A DNA stretch of 64,000 bases from JANXMY01 sp964251675. Its GTDB lineage: Bacteria; Armatimonadota; Armatimonadia; Armatimonadales; Capsulimonadaceae. This document shows positions 23,980 to 31,654 of the stretch, piece by piece (position 1 is the stretch's first letter; every line of letters starts with the position of its first letter). The notes below the pieces were generated by a model. That model saw only the letters and a program-made list of their open reading frames with translations. It had not been told where the DNA came from and ran no database searches. The translations under genes were made by a program, and so were the position numbers. The stretch covers positions 1 through 64,000 of the forward strand of contig CAXUKS010000002.1 in NCBI GenBank assembly GCA_964251675.1. Direction: 5' to 3'.

Positions 23980-24174
23980 GTGTCTACAACAGAATTAACA
24001 ATCCCGCAAAGCCGGGGCCGAACAAAAAATCCGATCAAGATTCGATGGTGGCAGTATATCCTTATGTCACCACTTTTGTTACCTTCTCTCATTGTAGTAT
24101 TAACCTACGAACTCCGACGGAAGGCACAACGGAAATTACGTCGGTGGCGAAGACACGTCAATACAACGGCCTAA
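23980..24174 (+). CDS. Possible small basic membrane protein
   Basis: A 64-residue frame starting at GTG with CGGAGG about eight bases upstream, and a TACAAT-like -10 at about 23935. It has one central hydrophobic segment (WWQYILMSPLLLPSLIVVL) followed by a strongly basic tail (RRKAQRKLRRWRRH), which would place the C-terminus in the cytoplasm. No family was recognised, and it could be chance coding. The rest of 23720-24398 shows no gene, only a terminator at 24357. Confidence 0.4.
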   Translation: MSTTELTIPQSRGRTKNPIKIRWWQYILMSPLLLPSLIVVLTYELRRKAQRKLRRWRRHVNTTA

Positions 24175-24356
24175 TCCTGCGCTGCACAAGCTTTCCATAA
24201 TGGGCAACAATGCGACAATAGCCGCGCCTAGCTGCAACGTAGTGAAAGCTAAGTTGCGGCCTCATGCGTAACGTGACGCTTTATTGGCCCCGTCCAAAGC
24301 TCCGGCTCGGCGCGGGGCGTGTGATTTCGTTGATAATATTTTTGCCTCGGCCAACG

Positions 24357-24389
24357 AAAGGCCAGGGCGAATGCCCCAGCCTTTTCTTT
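24357..24389. terminator. Bidirectional terminator before DUF1501 stop
   Basis: AAAGGC-ca-GGGC-gaat-GCCC-ca-GCCTTTTCTTT. It is symmetrical, with A/T runs on both sides, placed ten bases from the stop codon of the minus-strand DUF1501 gene. Confidence 0.7.
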
Positions 24390-24398
24390 ACGCAAAGT

Positions 24399-25667
24399 CT
24401 ACACGAAATTCAGATGCGCGAAGCTGCCGCCCAGCACGGGGGCGGAGGGAGTGCCGAGCCATTTGTCCAGCAGCGTGGCGTAGACGGAGCGGAAGTCGGT
24501 GTGCATTTTCAGGTCGCCGTCGTCCAGGTCGGACAGGCTGGGGTAGTCGCCGTAGAGGCCGCCTTTGATGCCGCCGCCTGCCAAAAACATGACGCTGGCC
24601 GCGCCGTGGTCGGTGCCCGCCGAGCCGTTTTCCTTGACGCGCCGGCCAAACTCGGAGAACGTCATGGTCAGAACGTCATTCGCCCGGCCCTGCGCGGCCA
24701 AATCCGCATAGAACGCCGACAGGCCCCCGGCCAGTTCGCCGAGGATGTTCGCGTGCTGACGCGGCTGGTTGGCGTGGGTGTCGAAGCCGCCCATGCCGAG
24801 GTAGTAGACCCGCGTGCCGACCCCGCCGGTGATGAGCTTGGAGATGGTTTGCAGGCCCGACGCCAGCCCGGTCTGCGGGTACGCCGCGACATGGGCGGCT
24901 TTGGTGTCGTAGTCTTTCAGGGCGCGTTTCAGCGCCTGACTGCTGGAATAGGCTTCGCTGCCGACATTGCGGACAAACTCGGCATTGGACCCGGCCACCG
25001 TCCCTTCGGCATACAGCGCCCGCAGGGTCTCGGTCTGTGCCTTGCGGTCCGGGGCGTCGTTCTTGAACCCGAAGTCGTTCCCGCCGCCGATGACCGAGGC
25101 GGGGGAATTGTCGGCGAACATGGCGAGGGGCAGGGCCGAGCCGAGCGTGATGCCGGACAGCGGATTGCCTGCAAAGTGACCGTCTTTGTCGAAGTACCGG
25201 GCCAGCCAGCCGGTGCGGTCGCGCACGTCCACGGACGGGTTGCCGGTCTGCCAGACATCCATGCTCTGGAAGTGGCTGCGGTTCGGGTTCGGGTAGCCAA
25301 CCCCCGTAATCACAGCGAGCTGCCCCCGGTCATACAGGGGCTTGAGCGAGGCGAGGTTCGGGTGCAGGCCGACGGCGGGGCCGATTTTGACGACATCGCT
25401 TTCCTTGACGCCGATCACGGGCCGCGCTTTGGCGTAGCCGAGGTCCGTATAGGGGATCACCGTGTTCAGGCCGTCGTTGCCGCCGGACATCTCAATCACG
25501 ACGAGAATCTTGCCGCCGGGGATCGGCGGCAGTCCTGCGCCGGGAGCGCCTTCCGCCTGTGCCTGCGCGGCCCGCATCAGGAACGTCGGCATTGCCAGCC
25601 CGAGGCCGACGAACGCGAGGCCGTTTGTTAAGAATTGACGGCGGGTGGTGGGGTCATAAATAGACAT
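24399..25667 (-). CDS. DUF1501 family protein, Tat-exported
   Basis: A 422-residue protein of the DUF1501 family (sulfatase-like fold). The Tat signal TTRRQFLTNGLAFVGLG begins at residue 7. The segment VVIEMSGGNDGLNTVIPY and later MTFSEFGRRVKENGSAGTDHGAAS are the usual conserved blocks, the latter with metal-binding-type His/Asp. It lies 24 bases after a DUF1800 gene; the two families are nearly always paired, common in Armatimonadota and Planctomycetota. The molecular role is unknown; an extracellular complex with the DUF1800 partner is inferred. Confidence 0.88.
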   Translation of the reverse strand: MSIYDPTTRRQFLTNGLAFVGLGLAMPTFLMRAAQAQAEGAPGAGLPPIPGGKILVVIEMSGGNDGLNTVIPYTDLGYAKARPVIGVKESDVVKIGPAVGLHPNLASLKPLYDRGQLAVITGVGYPNPNRSHFQSMDVWQTGNPSVDVRDRTGWLARYFDKDGHFAGNPLSGITLGSALPLAMFADNSPASVIGGGNDFGFKNDAPDRKAQTETLRALYAEGTVAGSNAEFVRNVGSEAYSSSQALKRALKDYDTKAAHVAAYPQTGLASGLQTISKLITGGVGTRVYYLGMGGFDTHANQPRQHANILGELAGGLSAFYADLAAQGRANDVLTMTFSEFGRRVKENGSAGTDHGAASVMFLAGGGIKGGLYGDYPSLSDLDDGDLKMHTDFRSVYATLLDKWLGTPSAPVLGGSFAHLNFV

Positions 25668-25691
25668 TGGGAATAGCCCTCAGAGAGCAAG

Positions 25692-27062
25692 TCAGGCCAG
25701 TTGATACTCAGGCGCGGACAGAATCAGCGACACCAGCCCCGGCGCTTTTGCGCCGAAATCGACTTTACTGCCGCTGCCCCCGGCATAACTGACTAGCGCC
25801 GCACGGGTGGCGGCGGACGGCGTGTGACCCGGCAGGAGCAGGCCCCAGACGGCATCGGTCAGGCCCTCCGGCGTCCCCAGCGCATCGGGCGACGGTGCGG
25901 AGCCGCAGGCCGTGATGCCCCGGCGCAGGCGGCTTTCCAGCATCCCCCGCTTGCCCATCTCGTAAATAATGCCGTCGGCGAAATTGACCCGGCCAATCAG
26001 CGTCATGGTGTTCATCCACGTTTTGCCGCCCGGCCAGCCTTTGACAGTGGGCGGGCTGAACAGCTCCTGCCCCATCGCCCGCGTCTGTGACAGCAGGTTC
26101 ATGTTGGTCACGGCAAAGGGAGCGTCCAAGGTCCGCAGGGCGGTGACGACATACTCCGTCGGGCTTTTGATACGCGCATGGAAGGCCGCGTCGGAGTAAA
26201 ACGCCGGGGAGTTCAAGATCGCGCCCATCACAGCCCGAAGGTCGTAGCCGCTCGCAAAATAGGTGCGCGTCAGCGGCGCGATGTCGGCAGGCGTCGGCGT
26301 CTCATGGACAAAGTGTTTGAACAGCTTGGTGCAGACGAAACTCGCCGTAGACGGATGACGCACGATAATCTCCAGTACATCGTCGCCGTTGAAAGGTCCT
26401 GTCTCGCCCAGAAACGTCTTCGGGCCGTCGTCATGCCGCTCCGGGGAGAACACAAACACGCTTTTGTCCCGGTCATAGTGCCAGCCGGTGAACGCCCGCG
26501 CCGCTTCTTTGACATCCATCTCGGTGTAGCCGCCGCCGACACCCAGCGTGAACAGCTCCATCAGCTCCCGCCCATAGTTTTCGTTGGGCCGCCCTTTGCG
26601 ATTTTCGGCCCCGTCCAGCCAGACCAGCATCGCCGGGTCACGCGAAACTGCTTGCAGGAGCGTTTTAAAGTTGCCCAGCGCGTGCGTGCGGAACGTCTCG
26701 TTCTGCATCCACATCCAGCGCGGATTGTCCACCTTGTAGTTGGCCGTGGCGAAGTGCCCGTGCCAGAACAGGGTCATCTTCTCTTCGAGGGGCCGGGGCG
26801 TGTGCGACATCCGGTACATCCACCATTTGCGGATGCTGCTGATGTCGTCAAAGTCCACATAGTCGCCCTGAATGCCTGCCAGTACCTCGGCCAGTGGGTC
26901 CGGGACGCGCTCCGGGTGCAGCAGCCGGTCGGTCGCGGCAGGCAGGCCCATCTTCGCATACGCGGTCCATTCGGCAGGCCGTGCGCCAAACCCCGTCCGC
27001 CGCAGCAGGTGGGCCAATTTACGCGTATCCGTGGCAGAGTGCGAAGCAGAAAGAGCAGTCAT
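25692..27062 (-). CDS. DUF1800 family protein
   Basis: A 456-residue DUF1800 protein starting at ATG 27062, preceded by GGGAGG; the open frame continues upstream through non-coding sequence. Conserved blocks include HLLRRTGFGARPAEW near the N-terminus, KMTLFWHGHFAT, NYGRELMELFTLGVGGGYTE and the late GWPGGKTWMNTMTLIGR. It precedes DUF1501 in the same transcription unit. A TACAAT -10 (27141-27146, minus strand) lies about 80 bases upstream. The function of the DUF1800-DUF1501 pair is not established. Confidence 0.88.
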   Translation of the reverse strand: MTALSASHSATDTRKLAHLLRRTGFGARPAEWTAYAKMGLPAATDRLLHPERVPDPLAEVLAGIQGDYVDFDDISSIRKWWMYRMSHTPRPLEEKMTLFWHGHFATANYKVDNPRWMWMQNETFRTHALGNFKTLLQAVSRDPAMLVWLDGAENRKGRPNENYGRELMELFTLGVGGGYTEMDVKEAARAFTGWHYDRDKSVFVFSPERHDDGPKTFLGETGPFNGDDVLEIIVRHPSTASFVCTKLFKHFVHETPTPADIAPLTRTYFASGYDLRAVMGAILNSPAFYSDAAFHARIKSPTEYVVTALRTLDAPFAVTNMNLLSQTRAMGQELFSPPTVKGWPGGKTWMNTMTLIGRVNFADGIIYEMGKRGMLESRLRRGITACGSAPSPDALGTPEGLTDAVWGLLLPGHTPSAATRAALVSYAGGSGSKVDFGAKAPGLVSLILSAPEYQLA

Positions 27063-27203
27063 GGGCGGTGCCTCCCGGAAAGGTGCATCAGAGATGGGCG
27101 CAGGGGCAAAAATAGAGCAGGTCAAAAGCAGTGACGAATCATTGTACCATAAGTTCAGAATAGTGGCAAATAGAATATAGGACAACTTGCTGTTTCGCTT
27201 AGG

Positions 27204-27465
27204 TATAATAGCCTTGTAGTGAGCAAACAGGTAGGGCGTCGCAGGCGGTACGACTGCGGATTTGAGACGGATTACAGCCGAGCGCCCTGGTAGATTTCTG
27301 TGATATGCGAGGTGCGCTGCGAATGGCTTGGAAAGGTACGGCAAAAGCTGCACATTCCCAATCGAGAATAACGAGATATGCCGTGCATAGGCGGCAGACT
27401 GACTCGCTGGGCTGCAGACTGTTTCGCGGCAGAATGCTGTTTGGCTAAAGAAGATCGGGAGAACA
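27204..27465 (+). promoter_or_regulatory. Promoter and long leader of the ankyrin gene
   Basis: TATAAT at 27204-27209 in the context GGTATAATAG, without a good -35, followed by about 250 bases of leader. GGGCG (27236) can pair with CGCCC (27281), and GCGTCGCAG with CTGCGG inside it. No known riboswitch, RNase P, 6S or tmRNA signature was recognised. Confidence 0.45.
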
Positions 27466-28227
27466 ATGATCATGCTAAAATACATTGGCAAGTATTCCAA
27501 GATTCTACTGTTTCTTATTTTAACCGCCGGGATTAGCATATTTCCCCTCAATGCCCGAGCACAGGCAGACAAAAGCCCAACTCCATCCGCAAGCACTTCA
27601 CAAAGTTGCGAGAGACTGATTGTCGCTATCATGAAGCGCGACACAGAAGCCGTAGAGGTACTCTTAAATCAAGGGGTTGATGTTGAATGCCCGCGTGGAG
27701 ATTTTGGCGATACGCCGCTGATGCAAGCCGCCGCAGGTGGCTCCATGGAAATTGTCAAGCTGCTCGTCAGTCGCGGCGCAAATATAAATCCGAAGACCGC
27801 CTTTCATGGGTGTACTCCGCTTACCCTCGCGGCTCACAACGGGAGTCTTGATGTCGTTGAGTTCTTGATTAAGCATGGCGCGGATGTGAATGCAAATTGC
27901 ACGGAGCATGGACATTCTGGTTATTTGGCTAATGAAGGCATTGGGCCACGCAACCCAACACCATTAGGATCAGCAGTCGCGGGCGGGGTGGCTGTCGTGG
28001 ATTATCTCATTCAGCACGGAGCAAAAGTTAATGGTCGGGATGGCAGCTCTTACACATCGCTGATGTGGGCGTGTGCAGACGGCGACTTGAAAGTCGTTCA
28101 GATGCTGCTACAGCACGGGGCTGATACGGCAATAAAGACCGATCTGGGACAAACCGCTCGGAGTTTTGCGGCAGCGCGTAACTACACGGAGATTTTGGTC
28201 TTGCTTGATGCGGCAAGTAAAAAATAG
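27466..28227 (+). CDS. Secreted ankyrin-repeat protein
   Basis: A 253-residue exported ankyrin protein. The signal peptide (LLFLILTAGISIFPLNARAQ) is followed by about five ankyrin repeats from residue 50: TEAVEVLLNQGVDVE, GDTPLMQAAAGGSMEIVKLL, CTPLTLAAHNGSLDVVEFLI, TPLGSAVAGGVAVVDYLI and TSLMWACADGDLKVVQMLL. Ankyrin repeats bind protein partners; an exported one would act in the periplasm or outside. GGGAG stands five bases before the ATG. It opens an AT-richer stretch of small hypothetical genes all on this strand. Confidence 0.85.
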   Translation: MIMLKYIGKYSKILLFLILTAGISIFPLNARAQADKSPTPSASTSQSCERLIVAIMKRDTEAVEVLLNQGVDVECPRGDFGDTPLMQAAAGGSMEIVKLLVSRGANINPKTAFHGCTPLTLAAHNGSLDVVEFLIKHGADVNANCTEHGHSGYLANEGIGPRNPTPLGSAVAGGVAVVDYLIQHGAKVNGRDGSSYTSLMWACADGDLKVVQMLLQHGADTAIKTDLGQTARSFAAARNYTEILVLLDAASKK

Positions 28228-28325
28228 GCATTGATTCGATTACAGCCAAAACTAGTCTAACCCGTTGGCCTAGCAATGCGCCCCATCGGGCTGCACAAAC
28301 CAAGCTGAGAACAAGAGCAACAAAA

Positions 28326-28919
28326 ATGTTTCCTCTCATTTTTCTGGCTGTTGGAAGTTTCGCTTGCCTCTGGATGAGCGGCGTGGTTTTTCGAGCGAAG
28401 GAGAGCAGCTCTAGTAGTCCATTCCTGCAAAGAGAAAACGGCTTCGGCTATTTAATGTGTGCCCTCGGCCTGGCGTGGGCAGCCTGCCACAACTTCCTCC
28501 GCTTCCAGCGACACTATGAGCTGCAATACAACCGGCGCTTGGGTTTAGATTATTTTGGAATAGACCTCAATCGCCCAATTCCCTTGATTTATGCCGCCTT
28601 TCTCCTGGGGACGCTCTGTTATCTGATCTGGAGCCGAAGAAAGAGCAATCTTCAGTGGTCGGGCGGTCGGACCAACCCCAAGCGGATGGTGTCAGAGGCT
28701 CTTACCCTGGCTGTTCTGTTGGGGATTATCACTTTCGGCTGCTTCGTCTGGCCTACCCCCTGGCGGACCAGGACCGAAGGGGTTCTTCCAGACACCGTCT
28801 TACCGGGTCCTCTGAAATATCAGGGGCAGTTAGTCACTGAATTCCGCACAAACCGTATCACAGGAGAGAACGAGGCGAAAATGGGCGACCATTGGGAGCA
28901 TGAGTACGACCGGATGTGA
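28326..28919 (+). CDS. Hypothetical membrane protein
   Basis: A 197-residue protein with an N-terminal hydrophobic segment (residues 1-22), a second near 45-60 (YLMCALGLAWAACHNFL), a third near 85-100 (PLIYAAFLLGTLCYLIW) and a fourth near 125-145 (ALTLAVLLGIITFGCFVW). A hydrophilic C-terminus follows. The start ATG at 28326 lies about 100 bases after the ankyrin gene, in the AT-richer island. No family was recognised. Confidence 0.55.
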   Translation: MFPLIFLAVGSFACLWMSGVVFRAKESSSSSPFLQRENGFGYLMCALGLAWAACHNFLRFQRHYELQYNRRLGLDYFGIDLNRPIPLIYAAFLLGTLCYLIWSRRKSNLQWSGGRTNPKRMVSEALTLAVLLGIITFGCFVWPTPWRTRTEGVLPDTVLPGPLKYQGQLVTEFRTNRITGENEAKMGDHWEHEYDRM

Positions 28920-29030
28920 GGATGTGATCGATTCGCAGTATTGGTGCGGGAGAACTTGGCCGTTGGGCCGCGCAGCAAAGGCTGTTTTGATGGCTAAGAG
29001 GTTTGGAAACGAGAGGGTTTGGAGGCAAAA

Positions 29031-29354
29031 GTGTACCACTTCTTGATTGACTTAGGCATTATGGCCTTGCTTTTCTTTCCATTATTCCTGCTCGTCTTTT
29101 CTCTGCTTTGGCATCTGAGGTCTAAAGGATTTTACACCGTCTTGCTGGGCTTGTTTTTCCAGATCGTATTATTGTACGTCGGGTTTGCCATAGCACCCCA
29201 TGCGATGCAATATCATCATAGTGTCGGTACGCCCCCTGTGCAAATGGGTCTCAGCATGGGCTGTGGTATGCCGATGGTGTTTATGGCTGTTTACCACTTG
29301 AACCAATGGCAGAAGCGCCATCAGGGAGCCAAAGAGACTGGGGACAAAGCCTGA
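29031..29354 (+). CDS. Small hypothetical membrane protein
   Basis: A 107-residue protein with two hydrophobic segments (about 9-32 and 38-60) and a possible third near 80-95. The GTG at 29031 is chosen because GGAGG stands five to six bases before it; an in-frame TTG at 29019 overlaps that site. The Met/His/Gly-rich patch MGLSMGCGMPMVFM is unusual and might touch metal or membrane. It is the second of three consecutive small membrane proteins in this island. No family was recognised. Confidence 0.5.
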   Translation: MYHFLIDLGIMALLFFPLFLLVFSLLWHLRSKGFYTVLLGLFFQIVLLYVGFAIAPHAMQYHHSVGTPPVQMGLSMGCGMPMVFMAVYHLNQWQKRHQGAKETGDKA

Positions 29355-29405
29355 AGTGTACTGCACCGGCTGTTGTCGCACATTGCAGCGATAGGAAAAA
29401 GGAAA

Positions 29406-29759
29406 ATGCAAAAGCGGATGCCTCAGCAGAACAAGGACTTTGCTCCGATAGGGGTAGGGATCGGTGTATTTCTGTTCTCCGTCTTTTGTTACCCGCTCTA
29501 CTTCTATGCAATTGCTCTTATTCCAGATGCGATTGTCGATTATCTGAGAGGCCCTTCTGTCCCTGGTGTTTTTTCTGTGCGCGGGGCTATCCTCATTGAT
29601 TACGGACCGACCGTTCTGATGTTTATAGTAGCGGGCCTGCTCTATTTGGCGGCTTGTTTTTGGTGTCCTCGGTTCCGACAGGGTGTAAAATATGGGAGAT
29701 TAGCTTTGCTGGTGCCCGTGGCCGTACAAATACTCGGTGGCCTGTATATGTACTTATAA
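29406..29759 (+). CDS. Small hypothetical membrane protein
   Basis: A 117-residue protein with three or four hydrophobic segments (VGIGVFLFSVFCYPLYFYAI, then TVLMFIVAGLLYLAACFW and ALLVPVAVQILGGLYMYL). The ATG at 29406 is preceded by AAAAAGGAAA. Its size and topology resemble the neighbour at 29031, though no clear sequence identity was seen. Function unknown. Confidence 0.5.
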   Translation: MQKRMPQQNKDFAPIGVGIGVFLFSVFCYPLYFYAIALIPDAIVDYLRGPSVPGVFSVRGAILIDYGPTVLMFIVAGLLYLAACFWCPRFRQGVKYGRLALLVPVAVQILGGLYMYL

Positions 29760-29848
29760 GGCTCTCAAGGCTCGAGGTCAAAAAGTGCTGCCCCCGACGC
29801 CGCTAAACGCACTCCGTTCTCGCACACTTGCCAGCGAAAGGAAGAGGA

Positions 29849-30445
29849 ATGAAGATACGAACTGTACGAACGAACTTGAAGGTTGTTTCAAGCGCTCTCT
29901 TGTCCGTGGCTCTTTTATCCGCTGCGGGGGCGGCTCCAAAAGTGACATGGTCTGCAAACAAGGCACTCAAAGGACAACTTGCGCCTGCGACTGTCACCGG
30001 CCCGTATCAGATTCAACTGCCAAAAGGTTACACATTACTGAGTCAGTCGGGACCGGGCAATAGCATGGCTCAGGGGTGGGTGGGAACGTTCCGTGCAGAT
30101 GGGACGAGACCTTACATCATGCTCGGCACTGTAACGCCGCCTGTGGGCGAGGCAAGCAAGTACACTCTCAGCCAAGTTTCTGCCAAGCTGTTGGCGGGCG
30201 TACAGCGCAGGCGAAAAAATTGGACGCAGAAGCCAGCGGAGACGGGAACGGTCAATGGGATAACGTTTGTTCGGACGTACTGGCGCGGGGTAGACACAGA
30301 GACAGGGCTGACAATGCATGGCTTCAGTTATGTGGCCCAGGATGGGAACGTTTTCCTGCAACTCTCCAGCCAAGATGTCGAGCCTTATTATAAGACCGCT
30401 TTAGCACTCACGGAGGCATCGGCCCTGACGTTCAAGAAACACTGA
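29849..30445 (+). CDS. Secreted hypothetical protein
   Basis: A 198-residue exported protein with a signal peptide ending near AGA at about residue 28. The ATG at 29849 has GGAAGAGGA directly upstream; an earlier in-frame ATG lacks support. The mature part alternates predicted beta-strands (GPYQIQLPKGYTLLSQSG, WVGTFRADGTRPYIMLG, MHGFSYVAQDGNVFLQL), a style seen in small periplasmic lipid- or protein-binding domains. No family was assigned. It is the last gene of the AT-richer island and is followed by a REP element. Confidence 0.55.
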   Translation: MKIRTVRTNLKVVSSALLSVALLSAAGAAPKVTWSANKALKGQLAPATVTGPYQIQLPKGYTLLSQSGPGNSMAQGWVGTFRADGTRPYIMLGTVTPPVGEASKYTLSQVSAKLLAGVQRRRKNWTQKPAETGTVNGITFVRTYWRGVDTETGLTMHGFSYVAQDGNVFLQLSSQDVEPYYKTALALTEASALTFKKH

Positions 30446-30507
30446 CTGAAGGTTGAAAGACTGTCTCGAAAGCGTTCCCTGCCCTGAACGGCATAGCTCT
30501 AAGAGTG

Positions 30508-30620
30508 AAAGCCCCCGCCTTCACAGGCGAGGGCAGCTCAGGCCGCTCACATCTGATGCCCGCGCAGGCGGGGAATTGCCCCTTCGAAGCATGGGGGTTC
30601 AGCCCCGTGATGGGGGGCAC
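30508..30620. repeat. REP-type element family C (BIME)
   Basis: GCCCCCGCCTTCACAGGCGA-GGGC unit, a spacer, CGCAGGCGGGGAATTGCCCC and GCATGGGGGTTCAGCCCCGTG. It lies between two convergent genes. The left unit is degenerate compared with the copies at 15766 and 63488. Confidence 0.85.
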
Positions 30621-30659
30621 TCTTACTGGAAGACGCTTTGCAAGTTACTCTAGAACGGG

Positions 30660-30884
30660 TCAAACAGATTTCCCGTTGATGGTTACCACTGAAACAAGGC
30701 TGTGATACTTTTCTGTTTCTTTGGGAGGCCGGGCCAGCCCCGTGACGAGGTCTCCTGCGTTAAGACCATGCTCAGCAATCTTACTGGGAGCAATATACAC
30801 CCGATGCTGCCCTGCCTCGTCCGCAAGGAAGCGCAGGAAGCCCCAGCCTTCCAGCATGATTTCTAGAACACCGCCTGTCATCAT
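30660..30884 (-). CDS. Stand-alone Rho primary RNA-binding (CSD) domain protein
   Basis: A 74-residue protein that is, end to end, the N-terminal cold-shock-like RNA-binding domain of transcription termination factor Rho. GGVLEIMLEGWGFLR (4-18) corresponds to GVLEI...GFGFLR of Rho, VYIAPSKI (29-36) to IYVSPSQI, and GDLVTGLARPPKETEKYHSL (44-63) to the GD.V.G..RPPK..E.Y..L block. The ATPase domain is absent. GGAAGG stands six to eight bases before the ATG. It follows hicB by 17 bases on the same strand and is probably co-transcribed with hicA-hicB. It could bind C-rich RNA as a decoy, or be an RNA-recognition accessory of the toxin system. Confidence 0.75.
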   Translation of the reverse strand: MMTGGVLEIMLEGWGFLRFLADEAGQHRVYIAPSKIAEHGLNAGDLVTGLARPPKETEKYHSLVSVVTINGKSV

Positions 30885-30900
30885 GGAGAACCTTCCGTAA

Positions 30901-31293
30901 TCAGCGCCCGGACGGCGATCCGACTTCCTGTGCCAGCGTCGTCGTGATAAACTGGTTGATGCTGACACCCTCGCGCCGTGCCCGTGCAGCTACCTGAGCA
31001 TGAAGCGATTTCGGCACACGCAGGGCCAGTTTGCCGCTGTAATTGGGCAGCGGCGCTTCCGCGCTCGGCTCCGGGATGGCTACGCCCTGAGCCAGCCATC
31101 CCGTGAGCAGTGACGGCAGAGCCGCACGTAAATTGGCATAAGCCGCTTCCGGGGTTTCGCCGTCGCCGACGGCGGAATAGCGGCCTAGACACGGAATGCA
31201 GGCAGTGTATCCTCCACCCTCGTCTGCCGAAATGGGAAGGATTTCGACCGCGTAGGGCAGGGCAAGATAATAAGTGAGGTTCTTAGTTGACAT
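30901..31293 (-). CDS. hicB: HicB-family antitoxin with ribbon-helix-helix tail
   Basis: A 130-residue HicB. The N-terminal partial RNase H fold (EILPISADEGGGYTACIPCL then GDGETPEAAYANLRAAL) should bind and inhibit HicA. The C-terminal RHH (LALRVPKSLHAQVAARARRE, then GVSINQFITTTL) binds the operator DNA. It overlaps the hicA stop by 11 bases. A perfect 8-base inverted repeat overlapping the promoter -10 (31607-31628) is the obvious target for autorepression. Confidence 0.85.
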   Translation of the reverse strand: MSTKNLTYYLALPYAVEILPISADEGGGYTACIPCLGRYSAVGDGETPEAAYANLRAALPSLLTGWLAQGVAIPEPSAEAPLPNYSGKLALRVPKSLHAQVAARARREGVSINQFITTTLAQEVGSPSGR

Positions 31294-31600
31294 TAATGTT
31301 GGTCTCCGCAGCGTTTTCTAACTCCACTGCTTGAACGATTTCGATGGCTTCCACAATGCGCTTCAGATAGAATGGTTTGACACGTTGCCCTCCCTTAACA
31401 GGAATTGACAACGTGCCTCCGACGAAATGCGGGTGAGCGAATAGCGCCGGGTGAGAAACGCGCAGTTGGTGAGAGCCACCTGTTGCTTTGGAAAAGCCCA
31501 GAGGAAAGTATCGGATTAGGACAGCCTCCACTGTCTCAACATCGGCATCTGGTTGAGTTTGACTTTTCCAAGAAGCGAGGAGTTTATCCTGTTTGCTCAT
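31283..31600 (-). CDS. hicA: HicA-family mRNA interferase toxin
   Basis: A 105-residue HicA-like toxin (family members are 60-100 residues). The double-stranded-RNA-binding-like fold carries the catalytic histidine in GGSHQLRVSHP (H44), followed by GGTLSIPVKGGQRVKPFYLK. HicA cleaves mRNA independent of translation. The ATG at 31600 is chosen because it begins six bases after the -10 box; the upstream frame is promoter. The toxin gene comes first, as usual for hicAB. Confidence 0.8.
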   Translation of the reverse strand: MSKQDKLLASWKSQTQPDADVETVEAVLIRYFPLGFSKATGGSHQLRVSHPALFAHPHFVGGTLSIPVKGGQRVKPFYLKRIVEAIEIVQAVELENAAETNINVN

Positions 31601-31606
31601 AAAAAT

Positions 31607-31635
31607 ATGATACTGCATTTAGTATCATCTGTCAA
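31607..31635 (-). promoter_or_regulatory. hicAB promoter and palindromic operator
   Basis: Minus strand: TTGACA (31630-31635), a 17-base spacer and TATCAT (31607-31612), six bases from the hicA ATG. ATGATACT (31607-31614) and AGTATCAT (31621-31628) form a perfect inverted repeat with a 6-base centre, covering the -10. This is the expected HicB site. Confidence 0.85.
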
Positions 31636-31654
31636 GAGCTAATAAACCATGTGC

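Noticed and set aside
24264..25631. 455-codon plus-strand open frame opposite DUF1501
   Set aside because: Shadow of the DUF1501 gene; the composition is typical of antisense translation in GC-rich DNA.
27210..27465. RNase P, 6S, tmRNA or SRP RNA in the ankyrin leader
   Set aside because: None of the conserved core sequences of these RNAs could be found.
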